DNA from: Marinoscillum sp040218045
Lineage (GTDB): Bacteria > Bacteroidota > Bacteroidia > Cytophagales > Cyclobacteriaceae
NCBI GenBank assembly: GCA_040218045.1
Contig: JAVJQA010000055.1
Span: forward strand, 1 to 64,000
Length of the DNA stretch: 64,000 nt
Direction of reading: 5' to 3'
Shown one piece after another: positions 17,012-26,542 of the stretch (positions are counted from its first letter, which is position 1; every line of letters begins with the position of its first letter). Position numbers and translations under genes: made by a program. Below the pieces are notes generated by a model. The model ran no database searches, had not been told where the DNA came from, and worked only from the letters and a program-made list of their open reading frames with translations.

Positions 17012-18916
17012 TTAAAGTGACATGGCCTTTTTGGCGTGTTGTAATATCAAATCCACCCTGGCCACTGAAGAGTGATGTTTTGAAACAAATTCTTTACCCG
17101 CTTTTGCTATTTCCTCTCGCTCCTCATCATGATTAAGATAATACTTTATTCGATCCAAAACCCGATTTACTGATTGATCACTTGTAGCATCATAAATAAG
17201 TGCATGTTTACCATCCTCTATTGGATATGGACTAGGTATGTAGGTTCTATCCATAACCACCAACGCCCCTGAAGCGAAAGCTTCATAAGTACGAGAATCT
17301 CCATCCCAATCCGCAGGGTAAGCGGTAATAATAACTTTACTTCTACACATCTTTTGAAAATAAGGGTGAAGCATGTTATTCTCAAAAGTTTCATAAATAG
17401 CCCTTCGAGCATCACTCCCGATTATATTCACATTCCCTATAGTACTATTTTCAAATTCAGAACTTCGATCCAAGAGTATTTTGGCAATTCTAGTCCGCCT
17501 ATCAGAGATTTTTTCTGCGGCATGAAAAAAACAAGAAATGTCAATATCTCTATCAAGATCAAGCCGTGACAGCTCGGAATATTCCTTGAGAAATGAATAA
17601 TCCAACGGTAACAATTTTGGATGTATCCTTCTTGGGAGACGAGCATAACCAATAGGAAAGGATCTTTTCACATATAACAGACACTTGCTTAGTATTTCAC
17701 TATCAATATCTGCTGAGTCCTTCTTGTCATAGAAAACCACCTTTCCCCAGTATTCATTTTCTTCAATAAACTTCAAGTACTCCGGTAATCCAAAATGCTC
17801 CCTATTGGGAATGAAAATCAAATCACAGGATTTCATCTTTTCGAATACGTTGAAATCTTTTGACTTTTTCACTTTACCAAAACTTATGTAGTCAGTACTA
17901 AAGTAGACCTCTTCAATATTTGGATGGCTCAATAAACCTTCGGCGATCATTTGATTAAAACGAACACCCTTTTTCCGATCTGTCAAATGAACTACAACAT
18001 ACTTATCATCACTTGCCAATGACAAAGTATTAAATATCCATGTGTTACCTCTTTTATAAGCATCAACTACTTTTTTCACGAACCAGACTCTTTTATAGTA
18101 AAAGTCTAGCTTTAACAATCTTTTGATTCGCGCAAATGTGTAGCTGAGAAATTGTTTCATTAATACAATTGTATTTACTTGCTTTTTTGTTGTTAGCACT
18201 TTTTCGGCTACTTTGAAAAGTAACTGATTATTGTACAATTTGGAAAATCCCCACTCTTGAAGAGATGCCGGCTGGTGGTGAAAGTGGTAATTAAATGCTT
18301 TTATATCCTTTTGATAGAGTTTACTAACAATCTCTTCTGTGTTTCTTGTATAGAGCTGACTGTAATGTTTGAACTTCAAATTGTTTGATTTGCGATTATG
18401 TGGAATTTCATCAATTGGCAACCCTATAGTTTCACCAATGTGTTGAAGGTCATTCTGGAATGATTCAACGTTTCCAACATAATCAACTGCAATTTTCCCA
18501 TTCACAGTGATGTAATCCAATTGACACATCATATGGTCCCCTCGGTAAGAGGAAGTAGTTCGATCATTGAGGCATTTATAAAATGCACCTTTTTTCAATA
18601 GAAACTGATCAAAGGAGTCTTTTACTCGTTGATCATGCATCATCCAAAAATAATCTGAAAAGGCTCGATCCCATGGATTTCTAACAAAAGTGAACTTGAA
18701 ATATGAGTTCCATGTCTCTTTATCAATTAAACCAAAATCAAGGAGCTGCTCAGCAGTCGCATGGTGTAAGTGAAGCTGCTTTTCTGAATCCCATCCATAC
18801 AGACTACAATGATCAGGTGAATTTTCATTGTAACCAACACCTAATAGTTTTTCAACCGAAGTACCGGCACATTTTGGTATATGTATAAAAATTGCCTTAT
18901 GCTTGTGAGAAATCAA
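17012..18916 (-). CDS. Sulfotransferase-glycosyltransferase fusion protein
   Basis: This 634-aa protein joins two enzymes. Residues 1 to about 240 are a Sulfotransfer_2-type domain with FIHIPKCAGTS (10-20) for the PAPS 5'-phosphosulfate and FTFVRNPWDRAFSDYF (75-90) for the 3'-phosphate. After a basic linker, residues about 310-634 look like a GT-B glycosyltransferase of the CgeB/Glyco_trans_1_2 kind, with DSRTYEAFASGALVVMDRT near 553-571 as the donor loop. The start is TTG at 18916: a stop lies two codons upstream, and the PAPS motif begins too early for a later start. It is divergent from the GT61 gene with 27 nt between them. Confidence 0.8.
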   Translation of the reverse strand: MISHKHKAIFIHIPKCAGTSVEKLLGVGYNENSPDHCSLYGWDSEKQLHLHHATAEQLLDFGLIDKETWNSYFKFTFVRNPWDRAFSDYFWMMHDQRVKDSFDQFLLKKGAFYKCLNDRTTSSYRGDHMMCQLDYITVNGKIAVDYVGNVESFQNDLQHIGETIGLPIDEIPHNRKSNNLKFKHYSQLYTRNTEEIVSKLYQKDIKAFNYHFHHQPASLQEWGFSKLYNNQLLFKVAEKVLTTKKQVNTIVLMKQFLSYTFARIKRLLKLDFYYKRVWFVKKVVDAYKRGNTWIFNTLSLASDDKYVVVHLTDRKKGVRFNQMIAEGLLSHPNIEEVYFSTDYISFGKVKKSKDFNVFEKMKSCDLIFIPNREHFGLPEYLKFIEENEYWGKVVFYDKKDSADIDSEILSKCLLYVKRSFPIGYARLPRRIHPKLLPLDYSFLKEYSELSRLDLDRDIDISCFFHAAEKISDRRTRIAKILLDRSSEFENSTIGNVNIIGSDARRAIYETFENNMLHPYFQKMCRSKVIITAYPADWDGDSRTYEAFASGALVVMDRTYIPSPYPIEDGKHALIYDATSDQSVNRVLDRIKYYLNHDEEREEIAKAGKEFVSKHHSSVARVDLILQHAKKAMSL

Positions 18917-18943
18917 TTCTTATGAAGTCTAATATATATATAT

Positions 18944-19939
18944 ATGAGAATTTCCAAACTGAGAAAATTTTTTAAATTCAGTTTTACCAAATATCGTAAA
19001 GAATTACAAATTAGGAAGTACAGAGAACATGACAACTATGGGGTTGATATAATCACAAAAGAAGCCGGAAATTTTACAATTGAACCACTACTTCCCTCAG
19101 AACCCCCTTATCCTCTGACTTACAGTTTTGGCCCAACAGGCTATTTGACTAAAAATAAGAACCAAGATTACTGCTCAATAATTACACCGTGGAGGAACCC
19201 AAATAATTATTGTCACTGGACTTTTTGTGAAGTCCCATTAATTCATCTCGCATTAGCAAGTGAAGCTAAAAACATAATCCTTCCTAAAGAATTGTATCAT
19301 CCTCAAATGCCTTTCCAACGGCGGTGGATAGAAATCCTATTGGAAAAATTCTCCGAAAAAAACATCCTACTGAAAGAAGAAAACCCAATAAGAAACCCAA
19401 TAATTCCTATAAATCATGATACTCTGAGAGCTAAATCCAAAATTGGAAAATGTTTGTCGTTTCATTATAACCAAAGCAGGCCTTCTCCTTATTTAATTGA
19501 TGTAATCGAAAGTATTAAACCTTACTTTCTTAAAAATCTTAGAAACACTCCAAAAAAAATCTATATTAAAAGAAAGAAACGAATGATCCTAAATGAGCCT
19601 GAATTAGAACATGTACTCCAAGATAAGGGATTCGAAAGTGTTTGGTTAGAGGAACTTAGTCTCGATGATCAGTTTCAATATTTCAATAATGCAACACACA
19701 TCATTGGTTTTCATGGAGCCGGACTATCCAATATTATTTTCTGCAAGCAAAGAACTAGCGTTTGGGAAATTGCGGACCGAGATTGCGTTTACCCATCATA
19801 TTTGGATAATGTGATAATTCCTGGCAGAAAAGCTCCTCGAGTGTATTACCATCTCACCTCGCACATAATGAAACTAGAATATAAGGTTCTATTATCCAAC
19901 AACTATCTTTTGGATATCTCTCAGATCGAAGGAATTTAA
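18944..19939 (+). CDS. GT61-family (DUF563) glycosyltransferase
   Basis: This 331-aa protein is the only plus-strand gene within the 8-28 kb stretch. Motifs follow GT61: NNYCHWTFCEVPLIHLA near 89-105, IYIKRKKRMILNE near 205-217, then IIGFHGAGLSNIIFC near 252-266 and VWEIAD. Its start lies within an AT dinucleotide run (18931-18944) just 27 nt from the divergent fusion gene. It ends overlapping the convergent GT2 gene by 4 nt. Base composition is notably A-rich, more so than its neighbours, suggesting recent arrival. Confidence 0.85.
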   Translation: MRISKLRKFFKFSFTKYRKELQIRKYREHDNYGVDIITKEAGNFTIEPLLPSEPPYPLTYSFGPTGYLTKNKNQDYCSIITPWRNPNNYCHWTFCEVPLIHLALASEAKNIILPKELYHPQMPFQRRWIEILLEKFSEKNILLKEENPIRNPIIPINHDTLRAKSKIGKCLSFHYNQSRPSPYLIDVIESIKPYFLKNLRNTPKKIYIKRKKRMILNEPELEHVLQDKGFESVWLEELSLDDQFQYFNNATHIIGFHGAGLSNIIFCKQRTSVWEIADRDCVYPSYLDNVIIPGRKAPRVYYHLTSHIMKLEYKVLLSNNYLLDISQIEGI

Positions 19940-20859
19940 CTTAGGTTGTATGAAACATGATCATTAAATGAATAAGAGGCTCCCATTTTGTTACCCCTCC
20001 TACTTTTAGCTATTTCTTTTGCCCACCTTCTCAGTAATATAAATTCTTTCAACCTGCCATCCCCAGGCTTTAACATCAATTTCAATAGTGCTTTAAACTG
20101 AAGATAAATTAAGCTTTTGTCAATTAAGATATTTCCATAATCATCCTTGATGCTACTTTCTAGAACCTGGAAATATCTATCACTAAACTGCTCATAATTC
20201 CACTTATCTGAATTAGCTGAACGGTGGTGGCGGATTTGTACAGCTGGAAGAAGGGTCAATTTGAGGCCATGATACTCCAATCTTTGTAAATAATTAGCAT
20301 CTTCTCCGTACATAAAAAACATAGGATCAAACCCACCAACTGTTCTCAAACATTTCTTGCTTATAAACCATGCTGCAGCATTCACATAACTAACTTCATA
20401 TGATTTACTGATATTCTGAACAAAGAAATCAGACATCATTTTGGCGTTGGCTTTTCTACTCAAGTGTTGAGCAAACATGTAATCCAATCCATATCCAGAA
20501 CCATTGAAATGCATAGGGCTAACTATTCCTAACTCAGGATGCTGAAAAGAAAATTCCGCAAGATTTTGTATGGTCCCATTGATAGTTTCAGCATCTTGAT
20601 TTAATAAGAAAACACCTTCAGCACCGTGTTTTAAGGCATATTGTATGCCTGCATTATTGGCTCTTCCAAAACCTACATTTTGGTTCATTCTCAAAACTAC
20701 CACTTCAGGAAATTTTTTATTGAGCTCAACAAGTGTATCGTCCTCGGAATTATTATCTACCACAATAACCTCTGAGAATCCATCTTTTATAAGGCTACCG
20801 ACACATATGTCAATCCACTTCGCGCCATTATAGGTAACAACTATGGAAAATATTTTCAT
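19936..20859 (-). CDS. GT2-family glycosyltransferase (rhamnosyltransferase-like)
   Basis: This 307-aa enzyme has the pattern of GT2 members that act on O-antigen chains: FSIVVTYNGAKWIDICVGSL, VVDNNSEDDT near 33-42, NQNVGFGRANNAGI near 58-71, and FLLNQDAET near 84-92 as the metal site. GGFDPMFFMYGEDANYLQRL near 174-193 is the acceptor-side motif. Its start shares one base with the stop of the upstream gene (20859). Confidence 0.88.
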   Translation of the reverse strand: MKIFSIVVTYNGAKWIDICVGSLIKDGFSEVIVVDNNSEDDTLVELNKKFPEVVVLRMNQNVGFGRANNAGIQYALKHGAEGVFLLNQDAETINGTIQNLAEFSFQHPELGIVSPMHFNGSGYGLDYMFAQHLSRKANAKMMSDFFVQNISKSYEVSYVNAAAWFISKKCLRTVGGFDPMFFMYGEDANYLQRLEYHGLKLTLLPAVQIRHHRSANSDKWNYEQFSDRYFQVLESSIKDDYGNILIDKSLIYLQFKALLKLMLKPGDGRLKEFILLRRWAKEIAKSRRGNKMGASYSFNDHVSYNLS

Positions 20860-21686
20860 TAAAACTTCCGGTAGTTTGATTTAGGGTTAAAAAAATGTCT
20901 ATCAATAAATCTTAGCAATTGAAGATAAAAAGAATCCGGTTTCTTCTGCTCATGGTAATAGAAAAAGTCCCATCTTGTTAAGCATCCTCGAGTTGAGGTA
21001 TCTATTGGTACACCTGCCTTCCGGAGCAACTTCACTCCTTCTTTTTGCCATTTGCCCTGAAGTATAGCTGTAGAGTAGTAGTCAAGAGGATATCGATGTA
21101 AATTCTTGTTTGGTTCATCACTATTTAAACTCACCGAATAAAATGGCCTGTCAAGGTGGCCAGATCGCTCTACCGAATTTCTCTCAAACTGCCATCCATT
21201 TTCGGAAGCATCCAGCAAGTTCAGAAGCACCTTCCTATCCCATACAGCCGCTTGTAGCGAGGTTCGATATTGACTCCCTTTTTCAAGCTTGCCTACGTTT
21301 AGCTTCTCATCAATAATTTCTCGTGGAGGAGGATACGGGATCAGTCTTAGGTATGCCGCATTGTTTTTCTCATAATATTCCAATAAATCAATCAGTCCAC
21401 CGGTATCCGTTTTTCCTTTTAGGATATAATCTTCCTGCAAATAGATCACATTTTTAGAAGACAGCTGCCGAAGCACCGAAATCAACATTTCAGACCAACC
21501 CATCCGCTGATAAACTTGAATATTACCTATTCTTGGATGCTCAAAGTTTTTGGTTTCACTACATAAGTAAGTAGGAAAAGGACAATCAGGCCAGAATTTG
21601 TCCAACGAATAAACCATCGGCTCCCAGATGTCACTGTAGCTGTCGCAAGACATGATTATCACCGGATAGTCTTTTGGATCAATCAA
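20859..21686 (-). CDS. Putative GT-A-like protein of unknown specificity
   Basis: This 275-aa protein has no signal peptide. It reads YPVIIMSCDSYSDIWEPM at the amino end and NVIYLQEDYILKG near 89-101, where the acidic pair could play the role of a DxD metal site. LQAAVWDRKVLLNLL near 143-157 resembles a stretch seen in unclassified glycosyltransferase-like proteins from O-antigen loci. It overlaps the GT4 gene upstream by 8 nt and the GT2 gene downstream by 1 nt. I cannot name the family; a transferase role is inferred from locus and weak motifs. Confidence 0.5.
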   Translation of the reverse strand: MIDPKDYPVIIMSCDSYSDIWEPMVYSLDKFWPDCPFPTYLCSETKNFEHPRIGNIQVYQRMGWSEMLISVLRQLSSKNVIYLQEDYILKGKTDTGGLIDLLEYYEKNNAAYLRLIPYPPPREIIDEKLNVGKLEKGSQYRTSLQAAVWDRKVLLNLLDASENGWQFERNSVERSGHLDRPFYSVSLNSDEPNKNLHRYPLDYYSTAILQGKWQKEGVKLLRKAGVPIDTSTRGCLTRWDFFYYHEQKKPDSFYLQLLRFIDRHFFNPKSNYRKF

Positions 21687-22788
21687 TTGAATGTTCTTTA
21701 TAAATGTTCAGCAAATGCTCTCTTTTCATGCCAGAATCACAAACGGGTTGAATTGACTTCTGTATTACTTCCCTATCAAATTTAATCCCTGCAAATTTAA
21801 TCAGACTCGATGCCCATTGGTCAAAACTTTGCCCCTCTACCAATATTCCATTGGATTCATTGACAAATTCTGGTATTCCTCCTACTCTGGATGCAATCAC
21901 CGGACACCCACAGCTTATAGCTTCTGCGCAAACCACACTAAATGTTTCATACCGCGAGCTATGTATAAACCCTGTCGCTCGATTCATTTCTGCTGCTATT
22001 TCATGCTTATTGAGCGACCCCAATAAAGTTACCCGATCAGATAAACCAAGTTCTGAAATCAAAGCCTCAATATCTTTCAACTGTTCACCGTACCCTCCTA
22101 TGCGGAGTTTATAATCCGGTAGTGTAGTCAAGACCTTTAGCACTGTAAAGGGATCCTTGGGGTCTTTCCATTGACTAACCATAAAGAAAGTATCCGGGCT
22201 AATGTCAAGATTCTGGAAATTAAAGATAGTACAGTCCACCACATTGTGAACTACGGTATAGATGAGGTTCGGATTGCCTGAAAATCGAACTATGTCTTTT
22301 GCCAAAGCACCTGAAACTGTAATCAAGTGCAAAGGGTTGAAGAATATTTTTTGGATTGGCTTCAGTTTTCTTTTGTCAGTAATATTAAAATCATAGTGAT
22401 AGGCGCTCCAATGTTCTGAAAGAACTACAGGTTTATTGACCATTTTTCTAAGTATATGCCAATACGTCAATAAGGGATAAGCAATGTGAAAATGGATTAG
22501 AGAGTAGTCTTTCAACTTTACTTTAAATAGAAAAAGATAGACTAGCAAGACACCTGATAGCACTTCAATAAGGAACCATCTTTTTGTAGGGAAAGATAAA
22601 ATCAAACGATTCTCGCTCTCAGACACCGGATATGATGACAACCTAAAGCGACCTTTTATAACTTCCACATGCCAAACATCATAGTCCACCATCCCTGAGA
22701 GCAACTCTATTTGATCTTTGATCCAAAGTGCCCTTTTCGGCTCTCCAAAAGATGGATACCAGTTAGCTATATGAAGTACCCTTGCCAT
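21679..22788 (-). CDS. GT4-type glycosyltransferase
   Basis: This 369-aa GT-B enzyme opens RVLHIANWYPSFGEPKRALW. The donor domain shows FFMVSQWKDPKDPFTVLKVL near 202-221, LRIGGYGEQL, and a complete EAISCGCPVIASRVGGIPEF loop near 289-308 with the conserved glutamate preceding. It overlaps the following gene by 8 nt and lies 1 nt after the methyltransferase gene. Confidence 0.88.
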   Translation of the reverse strand: MARVLHIANWYPSFGEPKRALWIKDQIELLSGMVDYDVWHVEVIKGRFRLSSYPVSESENRLILSFPTKRWFLIEVLSGVLLVYLFLFKVKLKDYSLIHFHIAYPLLTYWHILRKMVNKPVVLSEHWSAYHYDFNITDKRKLKPIQKIFFNPLHLITVSGALAKDIVRFSGNPNLIYTVVHNVVDCTIFNFQNLDISPDTFFMVSQWKDPKDPFTVLKVLTTLPDYKLRIGGYGEQLKDIEALISELGLSDRVTLLGSLNKHEIAAEMNRATGFIHSSRYETFSVVCAEAISCGCPVIASRVGGIPEFVNESNGILVEGQSFDQWASSLIKFAGIKFDREVIQKSIQPVCDSGMKREHLLNIYKEHSID

Positions 22789-22789
22789 T

Positions 22790-23515
22790 CTACAATTGAC
22801 GAATCATTTCTTCTGAATTCCATCCTGGAGCAATATAGTATGGACTCTGCCTAGTAATTTGGCCTACTTTACCTGCATGTAGCATAGCCTTAATGTCTAT
22901 AATTTTAGACCAAGTTTGGAGAATGTCCCTTTCGCCAGACCTATTTGCATCATCCAGAAATATAGTGAATGAATTAAGATCCAAATAATCCAGAAAAAAT
23001 GGGATTGCATCTAAACGCTCTTGTCCGTACACACTTTTTGGCCCATCCACCAAAAGGCAATCAATTTTAGTCCCAACTAGACTCTTCTGAATGATGGATT
23101 TGTCATACCAACCTGAAGTGCCTAACGGTGAGTGTATAAACTGCACATGCTGTTCCAGATGCTCATTTCTGAGTTGAGTTCTTACTTTTTCTGTCCAAAC
23201 TAGATCGGATTCAAGGGAATAGAATTTGATGCTCAATTGATTTTGTTCAATAAGCCTTGCTAATAATAATGTGAAAACACCGCTTCCCACCTCAACAACA
23301 CACGCTCTATCGTGTAAAAGGATGTCATTGATAACTAATGTAATGGCATATGGACTTAATGCATATTTGGTAAATGGGACATAAGGTCTATTTTCTAATA
23401 ACGGCCTTAATATCTCAAATGAATTAATATCGTCGTGATGCCTATTTGTAATTCTCCTAAATTCCTTGTAGTTGTCCAGGAGAAAAATAAGCTTTCTTAA
23501 TCGTTCAATCATATA
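22790..23515 (-). CDS. Class I SAM-dependent methyltransferase
   Basis: The protein has motif I CVVEVGSGVFTLLLARL and, further on, KIDCLLVDGP at the post-II position and TIFLDDANRSGERD. This resembles small-molecule O-methyltransferases acting on sugars. I chose the ATG at 23515 (241 aa, starting MIERLRKLIF) because the longer reading from 23572 would overlap the upstream GT2 gene by 64 nt. The chosen start overlaps it by 7 nt. With the FkbM gene broken and the kinase-linked enzyme near wzt, it is one of two intact methyltransferases in the locus. Confidence 0.75.
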   Translation of the reverse strand, partial: YMIERLRKLIFLLDNYKEFRRITNRHHDDINSFEILRPLLENRPYVPFTKYALSPYAITLVINDILLHDRACVVEVGSGVFTLLLARLIEQNQLSIKFYSLESDLVWTEKVRTQLRNEHLEQHVQFIHSPLGTSGWYDKSIIQKSLVGTKIDCLLVDGPKSVYGQERLDAIPFFLDYLDLNSFTIFLDDANRSGERDILQTWSKIIDIKAMLHAGKVGQITRQSPYYIAPGWNSEEMIRQL

Positions 23516-24453
23516 CCAAACAGGGTTCTTCTGATACAATATTGTAATGTATGCCAATTCTTCCATTTCCAAGGATCCTGAACAATGGCCTTCAACATAA
23601 ATAAAATAGCCTGTTTGTTCATTTTTGTGTACATAAAAAAGGATGCCATTTCACGAAAGTGAAGCGTCTTGTCCTGTAAGTAAGGCTGGGAATAAATCCT
23701 CTCCCACTCCTCAATCTGCTCAAAGTCGTTTACCATCAAAGCATCACTTCCAGTTTCTTGTCTCTGTTTGGCGAGTTCTTTGGTAATGTAGTGTGTGATC
23801 AGTTTTTTATGGGTGACAACTCCTTTAGAAATTGAATTTGGAACATTCCGATAATAAGATAGTACCTCTTTAATATTGGTACTTCTGAATTTTTCTATGA
23901 CCCGAAGGGCTAAATCGTAATCCATATTATTGTTGAAATATGGTCTGAACACTTCGCCAATTTTGTCAAATACTTCTCTACGAATAAAAACAGATGGATC
24001 ACCATCTGTATTCGACTCGCTCATTGCCTTCTTTATTTCCTCATAATTCGCCGCCTTTTTCCTAAACAAGCCAAGAGGCTTACCATTGATATTCATTCGC
24101 TCAATAATATGACCACACATGTATAACTCTGAATCATTACGAAATACTGCAACCAATTTCTCAAATCGGCGAGGCAAGCTCACATCATCAGCGTCATGAA
24201 CAGTAATCAGACTTCCACAGGATTTAGTAAACAGGTAATTGATTGAGCGTGGCTTTTTTAGGTTCTCCTGATTCCGGTAAAGCTTGATCCTAGTATCCTT
24301 ATATGATTTTACGATTTGAGAGGTCCTATCACTCGAGGCATCATCACATATCAACAACTCCCATTCAGTGTAAGTTTGATTTACAATAGATCGGATGGCC
24401 TCCGAAATGTAATCCTCAGCATTGTACGCTGACATCAGTACACTTATCTTCAT
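23509..24453 (-). CDS. GT2-family glycosyltransferase (tandem paralogue 1)
   Basis: This 314-aa protein begins MKISVLMSAYNAEDYISEAI. I chose the ATG at 24453 over an earlier one at 24480 because it matches the family start and gives an ATGA overlap with the upstream gene. LLICDDASSD and TVHDADDVSLPRRFE are the nucleotide and metal sites. It is a diverged copy of the adjacent gene at 24450: the same WELLICDD and VHDADD signatures, and a shared GSDxLM stretch in the C-terminal helical region, mark a tandem duplication. Confidence 0.88.
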   Translation of the reverse strand: MKISVLMSAYNAEDYISEAIRSIVNQTYTEWELLICDDASSDRTSQIVKSYKDTRIKLYRNQENLKKPRSINYLFTKSCGSLITVHDADDVSLPRRFEKLVAVFRNDSELYMCGHIIERMNINGKPLGLFRKKAANYEEIKKAMSESNTDGDPSVFIRREVFDKIGEVFRPYFNNNMDYDLALRVIEKFRSTNIKEVLSYYRNVPNSISKGVVTHKKLITHYITKELAKQRQETGSDALMVNDFEQIEEWERIYSQPYLQDKTLHFREMASFFMYTKMNKQAILFMLKAIVQDPWKWKNWHTLQYCIRRTLFGI

Positions 24454-25427
24454 TTCTTCCTTTGCGTACTTTTGACCCATTTGTTTATGTTCTTAAGTAA
24501 CATAAAAATCAAGTTCTTCAAATTTTTATAGCTAATTTCCTCTTGAAATGCACGGTAAGCGCTCTTTAATGCTTCCTTATAAAGATCCAGATCAAGAAGT
24601 CTTTGACTAAAGTCCCAATATAGCTCTGATGGATTGAGCCTTATTTCTTGAATCAGTGATTCTCGCAACGATTCGAACTCTTGTTTTCTCTCTTCCATTA
24701 ACATATCTGATCCACTCACCTTTCGCTGCTCATGAAGGATTTCTCTCAATTTATTATTAATAAATCGTGAGGCTTTCAAACGGGAGAGGTCATTTGTCAA
24801 GGACTTCCCATGTATCCTATAATGATACAAGCTAAAAGGAATATTTGTCGCGGGGTATTTTTCAACAACCCTGCTAGTAAAATCTATGTCCTCACCCCAT
24901 GTAAATTCTCTAAACAAGCCCCCAACTTCATTGATAATATCTCTACGAAAAACTAAGGTTGGACCATGAAACTGACTCATCGCAGGCAATTTAACTCGAA
25001 TATCCTCATACACTCTGGGCATCCTTACAGTTTTAGTCCCATTTGGAGTATGCCTATAAAAATCACATCCACACATTTGATAATCTGTCGACTCCAGAAA
25101 GTTGACTTGCATTTCGAAACGATTGCACTCGGACCAATCATCTGCATCATGAACGGAAACGTAAGTTCCATTTGAGCGCTCGAGAAGCTGGTTAATTGTA
25201 TCACTCTTACCCTTATTTACCGGGTTATAAAAAACACTGATTTTGGAGTGCTCTTCATATTTTTTCAGGATGGATTTAGTCTTGTCAGTAGACCCATCAT
25301 CACAGATCAAAAGCTCCCAATTTTCAAAATTTTGTTTAATAATGCTATTAACTGCTACTTCCAGGTACAATGCATCATTGTAGGTAGACATTAATATTGA
25401 TAATGTAACCTTTTTAGTATTAGTCAT
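24450..25427 (-). CDS. GT2-family glycosyltransferase (tandem paralogue 2)
   Basis: This 325-aa GT2 enzyme reads LSILMSTYNDALYLEVAVNS, WELLICDDGSTDKTKS and YVSVHDADDWSECNRFE. A C-terminal helical region of about 100 residues contains RKVSGSDMLMEERKQE. It closely parallels the downstream gene 23509-24453. It appears to be the first gene of the coupled run 25427 to about 22790, with a 179-nt gap upstream where a promoter could lie. Confidence 0.88.
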   Translation of the reverse strand: MTNTKKVTLSILMSTYNDALYLEVAVNSIIKQNFENWELLICDDGSTDKTKSILKKYEEHSKISVFYNPVNKGKSDTINQLLERSNGTYVSVHDADDWSECNRFEMQVNFLESTDYQMCGCDFYRHTPNGTKTVRMPRVYEDIRVKLPAMSQFHGPTLVFRRDIINEVGGLFREFTWGEDIDFTSRVVEKYPATNIPFSLYHYRIHGKSLTNDLSRLKASRFINNKLREILHEQRKVSGSDMLMEERKQEFESLRESLIQEIRLNPSELYWDFSQRLLDLDLYKEALKSAYRAFQEEISYKNLKNLIFMLLKNINKWVKSTQRKK

Positions 25428-25606
25428 GATTTAGTCGATTTACCTCACATCATTTCTTAATTGTCTACTCTAGAAAATCCATACTATGATGGTCATTGAC
25501 ACATCAATTTCATTCAATATTTACTTTACTTTTACTAACCTATTATTACAAGTTGTGTTGAACTATGCTCATGGGAGTAATTCTTAAATCAGTAATTTCC
25601 AGTATC

Positions 25607-26542
25607 TTACTTAAGATAGGCTTTTACTAGATTTTTTACATTATCCCATCCGAAATCATTATTCAGCAGCCAAAACACTATTTTTCGAGCTTCTTCAGAT
25701 CGGCCTTCAGCTCGTAACTCACCAAACAGTTGTCTCATGTACATTTTCTCAAGTCTTTCCTTTAGAAGGCCAGAATAACATTCCAATCCGTTCAACTCTA
25801 CTTTGGAACTCATCATTTTACCTATTGATACAAACTCCTTTGGGAGATCGGTGAGTTGATCAATCAAGGCAACTCGGATAGACCACCTATCTTTAGCAAA
25901 TAAATCAGCCTGACCAACACTTTTAGAGGCGTTATGAAGCCTGAACTTTGCTAAAGTGTTATTGATTTTCAGTACATTTTCAGATCCATATTTCAACAAA
26001 AATTGCACCCATAGATAAGTATCCATTAGATAATGAAGGTCGTTACTTACTCCAAACTGTTTTACCAAGTCGGTTTTCCAAAAGGTAGATGGTTGATAGA
26101 AGACAGAATGAAAAATGTTTTGCTCTATGGATTGATATATCTTAGTCCCGTATTTCAACTTCTCAGACCCATCTCCAAAGTGAAGCTCCTTGCCAGTCAA
26201 AACTTGAAGTTCATTATTGCTCTGGAAGTACTCCGACACTATTTTCAAGGATCCTGATACTAGTTGATCATCACTATTCAACCAATTAAATATATCTCCC
26301 GTACAGTGCTTTAACCCCTTATTGATCGCGTCACTTTGGCCTTTATCTGGTTCTGACACCCAGTACTTAAGATGCTTCTCATATTTTTTGATGATCTCGA
26401 CGGTATTGTCCTCACTGCCTCCGTCAATAATGATATATTCCAAATTAGGATACCCCTGGTCTAATACAGAGTGGATAGTCTCTTCGATGTACTGACCCTG
26501 GTTAAAGGATGGAGTGATGATTGAAATCTTAGGATTTTTCAC
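25607..26542 (-). CDS. GT2-family glycosyltransferase
   Basis: This 311-aa protein has ISIITPSFNQGQYIEETIHS, YIIIDGGSEDNTVEIIKKY and WVSEPDKGQSDAINKGL, then FNWLNSDDQL as metal site. This is the pattern of the WcaA-like GT2 subgroup common in Bacteroidota capsule loci. A C-terminal helical tail of about 80 residues follows. Its start overlaps the end of the polytopic membrane-protein gene by 14 nt, so the two are likely co-translated. Confidence 0.88.
   Translation of the reverse strand: MKNPKISIITPSFNQGQYIEETIHSVLDQGYPNLEYIIIDGGSEDNTVEIIKKYEKHLKYWVSEPDKGQSDAINKGLKHCTGDIFNWLNSDDQLVSGSLKIVSEYFQSNNELQVLTGKELHFGDGSEKLKYGTKIYQSIEQNIFHSVFYQPSTFWKTDLVKQFGVSNDLHYLMDTYLWVQFLLKYGSENVLKINNTLAKFRLHNASKSVGQADLFAKDRWSIRVALIDQLTDLPKEFVSIGKMMSSKVELNGLECYSGLLKERLEKMYMRQLFGELRAEGRSEEARKIVFWLLNNDFGWDNVKNLVKAYLK

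Noticed and set aside
23516..23572. Longer start for the methyltransferase at 22790
   Set aside because: Would overlap the upstream GT2 gene by 64 nt; the ATG at 23515 gives a 7-nt overlap like its neighbours.
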